Shown piece by piece: positions 50,201-64,000 of a stretch of DNA of 64,000 nucleotides. The notes under the pieces were generated by a model. The model was not told where the DNA came from. It saw only the letters and a program-made list of their open reading frames with translations, and did not search any database. Position 1 is the stretch's first letter, and the number at the start of each line of letters is the position of its first letter. A program made the position numbers and the translations under genes. This DNA is from Tetrahymena elliotti 4EA (Eukaryota > Ciliophora > Oligohymenophorea > Hymenostomatida > Tetrahymenidae). The DNA lies in assembly GCA_000231825.2 (NCBI GenBank), contig JH720296.1:1129666-1193665 (forward strand). Direction: 5' to 3'.

Positions 50201-52508
50201 ACCTCCACAGAATTCCATTTGAATATGTAAAATACGAAAATCTTTCTTCTTTTTTTTAGAGTGATGATGCTTCTTTTTATCTTTTTTAGTAAAGAAATCT
50301 GTTTCATCAATGTCTTATATATGGCTTTCTTTAGTCTTATTATTGTCTTATTTCTGCTAACTTACAATATTACTTTACTTTTTTTATTTTTATTCCTCAT
50401 CCTCACTGCTATCTTCAAAAACAATTCCATCATTAGAACTATTATATTTTTTATAAATCTTGACTAAATTATAAAAAGTATTGTTTTTACTCATTTTCAA
50501 ATTCGAATGGAAGGGAACTTTCTTCAGAAGATTCAATAAACTCAAAGCACATTGAGCTTTCTTTACTTTCTTTAGACCCCTTACTATCATTTTCTGATGA
50601 GCTTTCTTCTTCCTCTTTTGAGTCTTCTCTAAGCTCATCTTCTTCATCTGAGTTTTCAAATTCTTACAGAGTCTTTTCATCAGGTTTTTCTAACCAAGCC
50701 TGCATTAAATTAATAAATTAATTAACTCATAATAAAAGCTAGAGAGAATTACTTGATAATATCTAACAATGTGATTGTGTTGCAATCTGCTCAAAAAATT
50801 AACTTCTTTGAGAGTTTTCTTTGTTAATTCTTTTTAGTTAATGTCAAGTTTTATTTTTTTTACAGCATAATCTAAACTGTCAAGTCTATTTTTTACTTTA
50901 TAAACTTAGCCAAATCCTCCTTTTCCAATCTGATCAATCTCCTCGAAATTAGTTTTGTAAGCACTCTTCAAATTTTCAAGAACTTTTTCTTCTTATTGAT
51001 CTTAGTCTGTAGAAAAGGACTCTTTGGATAAGTTAACTTCTTCTCTGAAATCTCCTAACAACTTATCCTAATACACAAAACTTTTTTTGATTGCATAGCT
51101 TTAAAGCTAATCAAGACTGCTTTTATTTTTATTGATTGAGTTCTCAAAATTAGAAAAATCTGTTTAATTATTATTCTGTGGTAAAGTGTTGACTGTATCT
51201 GCATTTTCCTCTTAATCTTCTATAATAGTAGAAGGATTTTTATACATTTAAATCTACTACATTTATTTGGCTCTATGCTATTAAACCCATTCCTCATCAT
51301 ATTCCTTAATAAAATCTAAAATCATGCTACAAATTGGAAACACACTTTCTTCCATTCTCTCTTATTACTTTTTTGCTATTTTTTTTATCTCTTCTATCAA
51401 CTAAGTCTTGAATTTCTTTTTATATTTTAAATAAAGATAAACATAAAAATTTTAAAACTCAAACAATAGCCATTTTAAATTTTTTTTTTTGGTCTTTAAA
51501 ATCTCCTCTGGCATTATTATTTATTATTTACAAAAAAAAATTACTATAGCATCTATTCTATCAGGAATGTTTTATTTTGGTTCTACTGTGAAATGGACTG
51601 GAGAAAAAGGATATTCAATAGTATATGTATACTTAAATCTAATTATTGTTCTTAAATTTTCTGGTATCCAGCTTTAGAAGAGATCAATCTATATCTACCC
51701 CATAGTTTTTTTGCTATGAGGAATGATAATTTAGATTTAATCCTGTGTTTATTTTTTGATAAAAAATTATAATGAGCATAAACCAAATATTTTTTAAGTA
51801 GAATAAACTAAATACTTCAAAAATACACTTTAAGACATCTATTTCCCTAATAATTAAATTGAAGCTTTCTTCACTTTGTTCGGATGGCTTCACTTTTTGT
51901 TCTTTACTTATTTTTCTTAAAGCCTTTTTCTATAACTTTTCCATCAACATCAATGCAGGAGATTAAAATTCTAAAGAACAAAAAGGCTTCTATATATCCA
52001 ACTAATTAGAGTTTCCTTCATGATAAATATTTGGCAATGAACCTTTCAATTAACTATGTTCATCTTTGCTATCGATTTCCTTAAAATTTAATTGAAAAAA
52101 TAAAAATTCATTCTAATTATTTTCCCCCTTATTGATGTTTAATAATAAATTACATAATCTGATTTTTCTGAACTAAAATTTTTCTATGTAGCCTATAGCT
52201 GATTTAATTGACAAATTTCTTTGCCATTTGCTGATTTCTTTTTTTTGGTTTTAGCTTTATTCTAGGTTTTGGGGAAATTTGGATAATCCAATGTGTATTA
52301 AGAGTCATTTTGCTAAATTTTATTTTGATTTGGTGATTGAGCAGATAAATCTTAAGAAGCTATTTATTTTTTTTTTTGGCTACTTCCTCTGTTATCCTAT
52401 ATATATAAAATGGTAGCATGAGAGTCAATAAAAGATAAAACATCTCTATATTAAATAAATGCAGCTAATAAAATAAATTTTATTGACCTTCTACCTTTAC
52501 TATTGCAT
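47287..52508 (-). CDS. GCN2: GCN2-type eIF2-alpha kinase (RWD + kinase + HisRS-like)
   Basis: Twelve exons encode about 1,471 residues: 52508-52488, 52396-52154, 52079-51816, 51742-51545, 51415-50753, 50699-50491, 50438-50154, 50099-49684, 49628-48835, 48707-47835, 47789-47658, 47604-47287. An RWD domain (~167-295) contains EIDVLKCIFE, YTIEYPFSPVHFTVEP and ERMEESVFPICSMILDFI. The kinase starts near 399 (IGKGGFGQVY, AVKKIKL), has an acidic S/E insert of ~120 residues after HIVRYYQAWLE, then MEFCGGSTLREMI, HRDLKPQN and VDFGLA: the PEK/GCN2 pattern. The C-terminus has a HisRS-like region with GNTGTLIEFSDNLLTPW, RIGFSGLLD and GGRYDHFF. It should phosphorylate eIF2-alpha on uncharged-tRNA sensing. 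The 21-nt first exon is the least certain part. Confidence 0.92.
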
Positions 52509-53870
52509 ATAATCCTATAAAAATATTAAAATTAAGAGAAATTGTATTAATTAATTATTAATATCAGTGGTTTATAAAAATGTTTGAATTTGATCAAATT
52601 TTATTAAAAATAGCTTGTTTTTTATGTTTAACAAATAACCCTAGATTAGATTAATAATTAATTTGCAAACAAAATATTAATTTGTAAATAAATCTTTTAC
52701 ATATCATAGTAATTTCCCTTTTTCTAGCGACTTTGTAGGCTTAAGTATTTATAATATCTCTTTTTTAACACGTTTAAAAGCATTCTCATACTTAAAAATC
52801 CTCAAACTTTTAAATTCAAAATATACATTAAAAAAAATAATAGGTAGAGGTATGCTCAATTAAGTCTGAAATATTTAGATCGAAATAGCTTTAATAAAAT
52901 AATAATAAATAAATAAGAGCCATTTTTGGAATAATTATATCTGAAAAACAAAAATTGATCAACAAACAAATAGATTTAGTTAGACATATGACAAAGAAAT
53001 AGGTGGGTGGGTGTTTAATATTTAAGTATTTATTTATATACATAAATAATATTTTGAAATTAGCTTTGAAATTATGTAAAGAATCAATCAACTACTTAGT
53101 AGCAAATATAATGGATGATTATTATTTATATTCGCAATTAATTACAGATGATCCTTGAAAGGATATTTTAAATTGCTGAGTAATACAAGTAGTCAATGAT
53201 GAGTGGTTAATTGATTATTCGCTTTTTAAATTAATTAACTGCATAAATATTTTCATTGATAGATTCAAAGTTATTAGAATTACTGAGATAATTAAAATTA
53301 AATGCAGATAGGTAAATATTAATTTTATATGTAGTTTTAAAGCTGAGAATGAGAAGTAGGAGTATGTATGTATGAATAATGTATATTAATAATAGCAGAG
53401 CAAATCTCAAACTCTAATTAATTTGTTATTTATTATTATTTATAATCATCTTTAAATATTTAAAACGAATGACATTACTAAATTTCACAGTAGTGTTTTT
53501 AGTATTATTATAAATTAATTATCTTCTATTTCTTTAATATAGTAGTAGTAGCTTCAGTCTTATTATAATTATTTTTATTTTTGTAATATTACTCCCTTAA
53601 AAAAAAGGATATTTAGTTAGTTACTCAATACCTTGCATTTGTTTGTTTGTTCGATTATTTTATATATATTTGAAACAGAAGAAGAATGATGACTTCACTC
53701 CTCAGAAATTTTGTTTGTTTGTTTATTGCTTGTTAGTAAGATATTTGTTTGAATTGAAAAGAATGGAAAAATTTTATGCTTGCTTCTTTGATTATCTAAA
53801 GCAGTGAAGAGTTGCTAAGAGATAAATGTTTTATAGAAGAAGCTTTAATATTAGACCAATATTTTCATGT
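52509..53870. other. intergenic, ~1.4 kb
   Basis: Upstream of the GCN2-type gene and downstream of the demethylase. AT-rich with simple tttg tracts near 53640-53720; no gene supported. Confidence 0.5.
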
Positions 53871-56498
<2,628 letters not shown>

Positions 56499-58318
56499 TT
56501 TAAACCTTTACACCTTTTTTTAAACTTTTTTTATATAATTTTTTGCTTGCTTTGTTAAGACTCTTCTTTACTTTTTGCGATAGCAATCTTTTTGAATTTA
56601 CTGTTTCTTTTTTAACCTTATTTGTTTTTTGATTTTTAAAAAGTACTTTTCTATTTTTTCCCCCCACGATTCTATTTATTTTCTCTTTTCTTTATTTATT
56701 TATTTACTTCTTTCTAATTTCTTATATTCTTTTAATTTCTTTCTCTCTTCCCACCCTTATCAACTTACTTGATTTTGGCAAGCTTTATTTTTTTTGTTTA
56801 TATAGTTAATTATTGATCTAATCTTTTTCTTCTATTTTATATAAATCAAATAATCTCTCTTCCTTTTACTAAAATTTTTCAAAATGAGCTCAATAGGAAA
56901 AGTTGATAAAATTTATAAAATTTTCATGTCTATAGACCACGATGATTATCAAATTATTAAAAATAAAAAAGCTTTTTGGGAGGGGAGAAATTAAAAATTA
57001 AATAAATTTATGATGTTTGAATTCAATCAATCTCTAATTGACTTAAAAAGAAAAATTTAATATATCATAACCCTTTATAGAGTTATTTTTCTCCCCACTA
57101 ACAAATTAGTTTCTAAAATTCTTAATTTAGAAAAATAGAAAATTTATCAAGCATCAAAACAAAAGAGGACTTAAAATAATCCATAATTATTATCAATTTA
57201 TCATTACAGGCTTGCGAGTAATTTGTAAAACATTTTAAAATGTGATTTAAGTAAATTCAAAGAGCAGATTAAATTATTATCAAAAGTGCTTGTTTCGTTC
57301 TAATCAAATAAGTTAAATTTAAGTTAAAACGTTATCTTTCTGCTTTTCATCTACATCAATCAAAGAATCAATCGATAGATTGTTCATTCGCCCTTGCATT
57401 CAATATGAAAATAAATCGTTAATTAAATCTTATTTTCCCTTTTTAGTAGCTATTTCCATGTAATCAATCAAATTACAACAGAAGCAATGAATGATGTATA
57501 TATATATGCATGCATTGCTTTTATCAAACAAATAAATAAACATATAAATAAATAAACACACACTAATTATTTACCTACGCTAATTTATGAAATTTTTCAA
57601 AAAAACTCTATTTTGTTTGTTTTCCTATCTGTTAAATCATACAAACATTACTAATTAGGGAAAATTTATATTAAAATCTCTTAAAATTTCAGTAGAGCGC
57701 TCTTGTTGCCTGCTGCAATTGCTGCTGCTACTACTGCTCATTTAAAAAAGGATATGAAATTTAAAAAATCTATCTAAAATAAAAAGTTTGATAGGATTGT
57801 ATAATTTAATTTGAAATCTCTAATGCAGAAAAAAAAACATTCATTTAAAGGGTATTAAATTAAAAATAAAAATTTTTGCTCCACCATTCTGCTCAATTCA
57901 AAATAAATACGATTGAGTTTAATTTCAAACATTTTATGCAAAATTTAGAAAGGATTAATAAGTAAGTAATTATCTGTTTAAAATATTAATTAGAGTCAAT
58001 AGATTCATAGGCAGGCAGGTAGTTAGTTAATTTTTTGCTTATTTATTAGATAAGATAGTTATCTAATTATTTTTTCAACTATTTTGTATTGCCTTATGAA
58101 CATTTTTGAATTCAATTGCTATCAAAATGAATCAGCAAAAATTATGTGATGCTTTTCTATGTTGCATTTTAGTTTTACTTGACTTCTATCATCTTTTTTG
58201 GAATGGTAAAGGTAACTAAAGCAGATTTATCGGTTTTTGCTTAAAAATTAAAATTTAAGAAGCCTGTATCATAAAATATTTTCTTCTTTAATGAGATTGG
58301 AAAAAAAAATATTATTTA
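56499..58318. other. intergenic, ~1.8 kb, upstream of the demethylase
   Basis: The first ~280 bp are pyrimidine-rich on the + strand (purine-rich as leader of the minus gene). Simple repeats occur near 57495-57560 (ta, aaat). No gene recognised. Confidence 0.5.
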
Positions 58319-58726
58319 ATGAAATTCTTTCAAAATTTGAAAATGCAGCTCTAAAATTAAAAAACACTTCATTATGTTTTAAATTTTGAAGAGAAAATCA
58401 ACGCCTATTCAGTTTTTCTTGCTATAAAAAATAAGATAGTGTCACTTTTAATTATAATACTCATATATTGGCGCAAAAAATCCTTTTTAATTCTCCATTC
58501 ATTTTTGTATGTAAAAGATAGTAGGAAAAATGTTGAAAGTCTTACTATCATATTTGCCGTATCCTTAAATTTTAATCTTTCACTTCCAACAGAACCTGCC
58601 TTTAAATGGGGGGAAAACTATTATTTTGGTTTAAGTACAAAAGTATTTCTCAAAAAAGTTAATTTCAAAGAATTAATAGGGGTTAGCTTCCCAAAGAAAG
58701 GAGATAGAAGTAAGAACTAACATTGA
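58319..58726 (+). CDS. orphan small ORF with one predicted membrane segment
   Basis: A 135-codon ATG-to-TGA frame with only three TAA glutamines and an amino-acid mix unlike the A/T-only frames of nearby DNA (MQLQNQKTLHYVLNFEE, LPTEPAFKWGENYYFGLS, SFPKKGDRSKN). A hydrophobic stretch IVSLLIIILIYW near residue 41-52, followed by RKK, could be a membrane anchor. No family is recognised and no partner gene is close; it sits alone between two minus-strand genes. It could be a young or lineage-specific gene, or chance. Confidence 0.35.
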
Positions 58727-59854
58727 ATGAAAAAGATGGGCCTATTAATTTCTGATTGAGCTAAAATTGATTTTGAAAATGTTTTAATACCCTTTTTTCT
58801 ACTAAAAATTCTATCAGAATTAAAATATTCTAAGCTGCTCCAATCCAATGAAATAGAAAAAATCTAAGAATGTAAAAAATATTAAAAGGGGAGAAACAGC
58901 AAGCAAGTCATTTATAATAGACGTCTTAAAACTTTTTATAAACAAGGGCGTTTATTATTAATCAGCATGATGAGGTGATAAAAAAATAAGAGGGTTGAAT
59001 TAATTGTTTTGTTTGATATTTTAATTTTTTATATTAATAAATTAATTAATAGGTCTAATCTGCTTCTATCTAGCTAGCTAGCTAGCCAACTAACTAACTA
59101 GCTTGGATACATAGTTTGTATGTTTTCCTTTTCTTTTTATATATATTTACTTCGATTGTATGAAGCATTTACCTCACCAGATAATTGAAATTATTCTTCT
59201 CTAACAAATCATGCATGTATGCTGCTTTTTAATTTATTTTTGGTAAAATAGTTAAAAATTTTGTATTAGATAACATCTCTCTCTCTTCTTCTCATTCAAT
59301 ATTCAATCATTTTTTAATGCAATTTTTTTATAATCGTTATCTTAATTTTTCTGGTTTAAAACATTTTACAGCACATTCATCTTCTTTTTTTTTACTTTCA
59401 ACCAAAATATTAAAATATATTTATTTGTTCTTATTGTTGTTTTGTTTTTGTGTCTCTAAGATTTTCATTTTTCTTGCATTTTTTTGATTTTTTTATAGCT
59501 TGCCACTTAGATTATTTTGATTGGATCTGGCAATAAAAAAAAGTAAAAGAGCTATAAAGGATGATTTTTAGTTTTATTAACTTATCATGACTGAATGACA
59601 GAGTTTTTATCTACCGCTATATAAATTACTAAGCTGCTAAATGTGAGATGAGAGATGAAAATGTAAATATAATGGTAATTTACCTTTTTCATTAGATTAA
59701 GAAGAGAATTTGTTATTTATAAGTTAAGAAAACTCCACATCTTTTTTAATCATTGATGTGAAGCAAAATTGAAATAAAAGTGTTATAAATATGTTTGTAA
59801 GCTAATTTATCTGAACAAACTGCTTTCAACTTTTCATAGATGGTTAATTGTATC
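58727..59854. other. intergenic, ~1.1 kb
   Basis: Contains a short tandem of tagc/taac units at 59072-59104 (ctagctagctagctagc then aactaactaac). No gene or RNA recognised. Confidence 0.5.
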
Positions 59855-62800
59855 TCAAAAATTATTTTTGGAATGCTTTGCAACCTGAAGTTTCAACCCT
59901 TGAAGCGAAAGACGGGTGAAGAGGGTGCATTTTTAGAAATTTTTAATTTGATCATTTTAAGATTTAATGGTTTGCTAAATCTGAATTGATGACTGCTTTT
60001 CTATTTAAGAGTACTATTATTGAGACATATACTCACTAAAGTGAGCGCAAATATGTTTATGTCTTACTACGATGACATAAAGTTATCCATCTTGAGCCTC
60101 TAAGAAAGACATTTTAGAACTATGGAAATATTTTCTACATTAATCACACGGATAATCTTCTAATTAGTACTATCCAACAAGGAATTCGTTAGAATCTATC
60201 ATTTTCATTACAGAATTGTTGGCAAATAATGTGACAAAATAGTTGCTTCCACTACTAGAGTTTTCAATCAAGAGAATGTCCTTTGCTTTAGACTCTCCTT
60301 TGTATAAAGTTTTTATGAGTTTCTTTTCTTTTATATCCCACAATTTAATATGGTTGCGTTCACTGGTAACAATATAATCAGGATTAGTTTTGAGTGAAAC
60401 AAAGCAGTTTACACTATTAGCTTCTTCAAGTCTCTTAATCTGACTACATCTAATGAGTTTATTCTTAAATATAGGTTACATGTCTTTACCAGCTTTAGTT
60501 GAAGCATCTCTATCTTACATTTGACTAACTGTCTATGTCATATAGGGTTTGTCGTAACCAAAATGAATAGGAACGTTTGTATTGTTCGCTTAAGCACTAT
60601 CAGCATCCTCATTCAGGTTGAAAGGGTTCTTTTATGACTATTGAATATTGTTGAAATATCCAAATCCAGTAGTAGATATTTCATCTTTTTCTTATTCCTA
60701 ATCATAATCTAGTTTCCATAGAATAATGCCACCTTAATTGTAGTCCATTCTATGAGCAGAAATAAACATTTCTTGCTTTTTAATTAATGAAAGACGATGA
60801 ACAATTTGCCCCTAAGTATCAAGTTTAAAGAGCAAATTATCTTGTACATAATCCCAAATAAATATTCTTCCATCCCAATCTCCACAACATAAATTGTTGT
60901 TATCCTAAAGATCTAGCAATGACATTCCTCTAAAGAATCCTTCTTTTCTGAATTCCATGATAGGATAAATTTTTTGATTCCTAATAAAGTTTGTATCCCA
61001 AATCTTAACTGAATTCTCACTGCCACCAAGCTGAATATTATTTTAAATTTTAAATATTAATCATGTATTATTTTTATGAATATTAAAATATAAGTTTATG
61101 TGCTTATGATAAGTTTAAAATTTACAAGCCTGAAACCATATTCACTCATCTTTCTCTCTGGAGTTTCAAGGATTTATTCTGCTACACTCTTAAGTACAGA
61201 GGAATCCTTAAAGAGCTTGAGGGTAGATAGGGAATAAATCCAGTTTTTGCATTCAATTTCTTATAAAAGTTTATTAGGTTCCATGAGATAAATTTATATG
61301 TAGTTATTTGTTAGCCCAATGGCAATTAAATTTTCTGCTAAAACAGCAAGAGATGTCACACAAACATTTTCATTTATCTAAAGCGATTTTGTTGATTGAC
61401 TTCTTTCTAAAAAGAAGTTCTTTTAATCTTATCTAATTAAACAGTTTTTCTTTTCATGTGAAAATGTTATTTATTATTTGTCAATACCTATTTAAAAAAA
61501 ATCATTTTTAATTTACAAAAATGTCTTCAAAATTTACTTTCTGAAAAGCTTTGGTCAATTAAAAATGTCTTTGATCTTTCTTTTTTTTAAGGGGAATTAG
61601 GTGGCCAATCTTTACCATTAATTCTAATATCTCCAATCAATGGAGAATTTTCTTTGTTTTAACTTTTATTTGTACTGAGTCTTGGCAACTTGCTACTTTT
61701 ATTTAAAAGCTCATTTTTTAAGAAAAAATCACTGGAATTCAATTAATCTTAATCTTCAAAGAATTAAAATTCAGGCACTCTAGGATTAACTGTGAATCTA
61801 GAAGATACATTCCTAGTATATCTATTAGAATTAGGATCTGCAAGATTTTAACTCTAAGTTAGACTTTGCTACTACTGTTGAATATCTTCAAACATAAATT
61901 TTTCCAAGGGAGTATTTAAAAGGTTTTATTCAATACTCTCAATAATTTTGTTGCTTAAAAGTTCGATCTATTTAATAAAAGAAAATATTAAGTAAAAATG
62001 ACTTTTTTTAAGATTAAAATGATTTATTGTAAAAATAGAAAATAGAATAATAGTTATCAAATAAATTGTAAAGGTTAATATGAAATTCATAATAACTCCT
62101 TAACTTTTAATTAAAAAAATAAGCAGTTGATAATAAATATACCAATATTTGAAATTTGGAAAGGAGGAGGGTAATTTTCTTACAACTATAAATACTTATT
62201 GGAGTATATATTAAATATTTTGATGAAGAATTGATTAAACGAATGAAAAAAGATAAATATAAGTCTTTTATTCAAAAAGTAATGACAGAGAGAGGCTGAT
62301 ATTTAAAGGGTATAACATCAAATTTACTTTGTTTGCTTATTTGACTGATTAATTTTTAAGATTAGAAAGTAAAACAAACAAGCAAAAAAAATATTAAATA
62401 TTGGTGAGCGAATAAATGAAAGAAAGAAATTAAAGCAAAAAAGAAGAAGAAAAAGAAAAGAGTCTTTGAATAAATTAATTAATTAAATTAATGAGAAGCA
62501 AAAAAAAAACAATTGCAAAATTTATTTGGTAATAAAAGCTGATAAATAGATATATTTGTTTGTTAATTTTTTTAACTTAATGAAAACTAAAATTTTTGTA
62601 GCAAAAAACTGATTTTAAAATATTTTACCTGCAATTTGATGCTGCTCAACGAAAAAACTTCGAAATTGTGGGATTAATAGGTGGGAGGGTTTGTTGTTTA
62701 ATCTGTCAGTAATATTGATAAATCGTGTATTGAATTCATGTTATATTCCGTTGCTTTATCTTCTACAGTGTATTTTTTTAACATTTTGTTAATTTCTTTC

Positions 62801-63441
62801 AAAAAATGAATAGCTTCTTCTTCATTGCTATTGTTCAGTCTCTTGTACAAATTTTTGTATTCTGAGCACTCGCGAAGTATTTTATATTCAGCACCATTTC
62901 CTGCATCTAGCTAACTTTTGAAATGGGAGTAGTTTTTCTTGTAAATTTTGAGTTGCTCATCCATTTTCCTATTCAAATCTGCTTTTATTCCTTCCATCTA
63001 TTATTAGAAGGTTTCAACTATTGTTTATATGTCCTTTTCAATTTTTTGCTTTTACATCTATATAAATTTTTCAAACTCTTGGATATTTTGCTTTTCGCTA
63101 TAAGTCAGCTAGTCGAAATTTTCTCTATACACCTCTTAGTTGTTTTCAGGGCAAACTACTTAAAATCTTTTTGCAATCTATTAAATCCCTACCTCGATAG
63201 ATTGGATGAATTTTGAGCATTCGTCCTTATGACGCATGTCCTTTTGTATGCATACTTAACAAAATAATTAATCCTATCGATCGCAGTTTGGATTGCAACA
63301 TATTTCTGTCACTAGTTGGTTATCGTGTTTTTCACAAAATATCTTTAATTGTAAATCTTCATCAAATTATCCGATGATCTGCTCCTACAATTTTATACGA
63401 TCACTACTAATCTTGCTTGATAAATCTTTGGACACTGACAT
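59855..63441 (-). CDS. B-box zinc finger + coiled coil + WD40 protein
   Basis: Four exons (63441-62629, 61967-61538, 61487-61126, 61030-59855) encode 926 residues; introns are 62628-61968 (661 bp), 61537-61488 and 61125-61031, all phase-consistent. A B-box lies at ~36-78 (FCEKHDNQLV, CCNPNC, FCQVCIQKDMRH). A coiled coil follows at ~110-240. An S/N-rich linker (~290-420) leads to a WD40 region of several repeats (GGSENSVKIWD, CCGDWDGRIFIWD, VTSERNHIKLWD). The order recalls TRIM proteins without a RING and with a beta-propeller. It probably acts as a scaffold, possibly in ubiquitin or signalling complexes. The long first intron joins the coiled coil smoothly (SSIKLQ to IELLSNKI), which is why the two parts are called one gene; two separate genes remain possible. 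Confidence 0.75.
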
Positions 63442-63993
63442 TTTCTTTTTAAGTCTATATGAAATGTGAACTTGCTTTGATTTGAGCTTGTGGGACTATA
63501 TGACTATTTTTAGATTTTCACTTGATTTATTTTCCCTATTTAATATATTTATATATGAATATATAGATTGATTGTCCCCTTAATCTTACTTTAAATCTAA
63601 ACTAATTTAATTTACTTAGTAATTATTTATATTAATAATTCTTTTAAACAAATTTTTATGTATTTTTCTTTTGTTGCTCATTACAAGCTATAAATTCAAT
63701 ATCAAGTAATTCCATTATCTTCTTAACTAATCATTTCTTTTTTTCATTTTCTTTTTCTTCTTCATTCATTCATACATACATAACTCATTAACTATTTATC
63801 CATTTACTTATTTATTTATTGCTACCACCTATTATTTTGTATAACATCTTGCTTATCTCATTTTTTATAAAAAAAATCAATTCATTTTCAAATTAATTTT
63901 TTACTTTACTTACTTTCCTGATTAACATACAGTATGGAGTAAAATTTATATTTTTTACATTATTAATCTATTTTTTTTTAAATTTTGTAAACA
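63442..63993. other. divergent promoter region at window end
   Basis: AT-rich DNA between the B-box gene start and the right edge. An ATG at 63994 begins a possible + strand gene, but only two codons are visible. Confidence 0.4.
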
Positions 63994-64000
63994 ATGGCTA

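Overview
The window is AT-rich nuclear DNA from an oligohymenophorean ciliate, most likely a Tetrahymena-type macronuclear scaffold. In every confident gene TAA and TAG fall in frame where glutamine is expected, and TGA is the only stop. Introns are mostly 40-150 bp, very AT-rich and GT..AG. Genes are single transcription units with no operons. All exon structures were read by eye from frame continuity and protein-family fit; for every multi-exon gene the exon lengths and phases add up to an open frame.

Layout: two + strand coiled-coil genes open the window (the first enters from the left; the second ends in a PHD finger). A minus-strand TFIP11/Ntr1 splicing factor follows, then a small orphan gene. 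A 100-N assembly gap is flanked by identical 36-bp sequences, with a short LRR-like ORF beside it. Next come a RING/B-box protein (minus), an UNC93-like transporter (minus) and a tandem cyclic-nucleotide-binding protein (+, with a 950-bp intron). A repeat-rich stretch leads to a minus-strand ubiquitin-like/AlbA_2 (Schlafen-type) protein, with an ORF carrying an in-frame TGA just upstream.

The second half holds a membrane-anchored P-loop-like protein (+), a 1,508-residue hybrid histidine kinase (minus), a divergent mitochondrial-carrier-like protein (minus), an ankyrin protein with a Q/N/P-rich tail (+) and ribosomal protein eS24 (+, 1,061-bp intron). It continues with a 12-exon GCN2-type eIF2-alpha kinase (minus), a KDM4-type JmjN/JmjC demethylase (minus), a small orphan ORF (+) and a B-box/coiled-coil/WD40 protein (minus).

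The genes do not form an obvious pathway. They are a mix of housekeeping functions (splicing, ribosome, translation control), chromatin (PHD, KDM4) and signalling (histidine kinase, cNMP binding, RING/B-box). I found no tRNA, rRNA, CRISPR array or recognisable transposase. The most unusual items are the UBL-AlbA_2 architecture with its in-frame TGA neighbour, the B-box-WD40 fusion, the divergent carrier and ATPase-like proteins, and several tandem repeats in the intergenic DNA.
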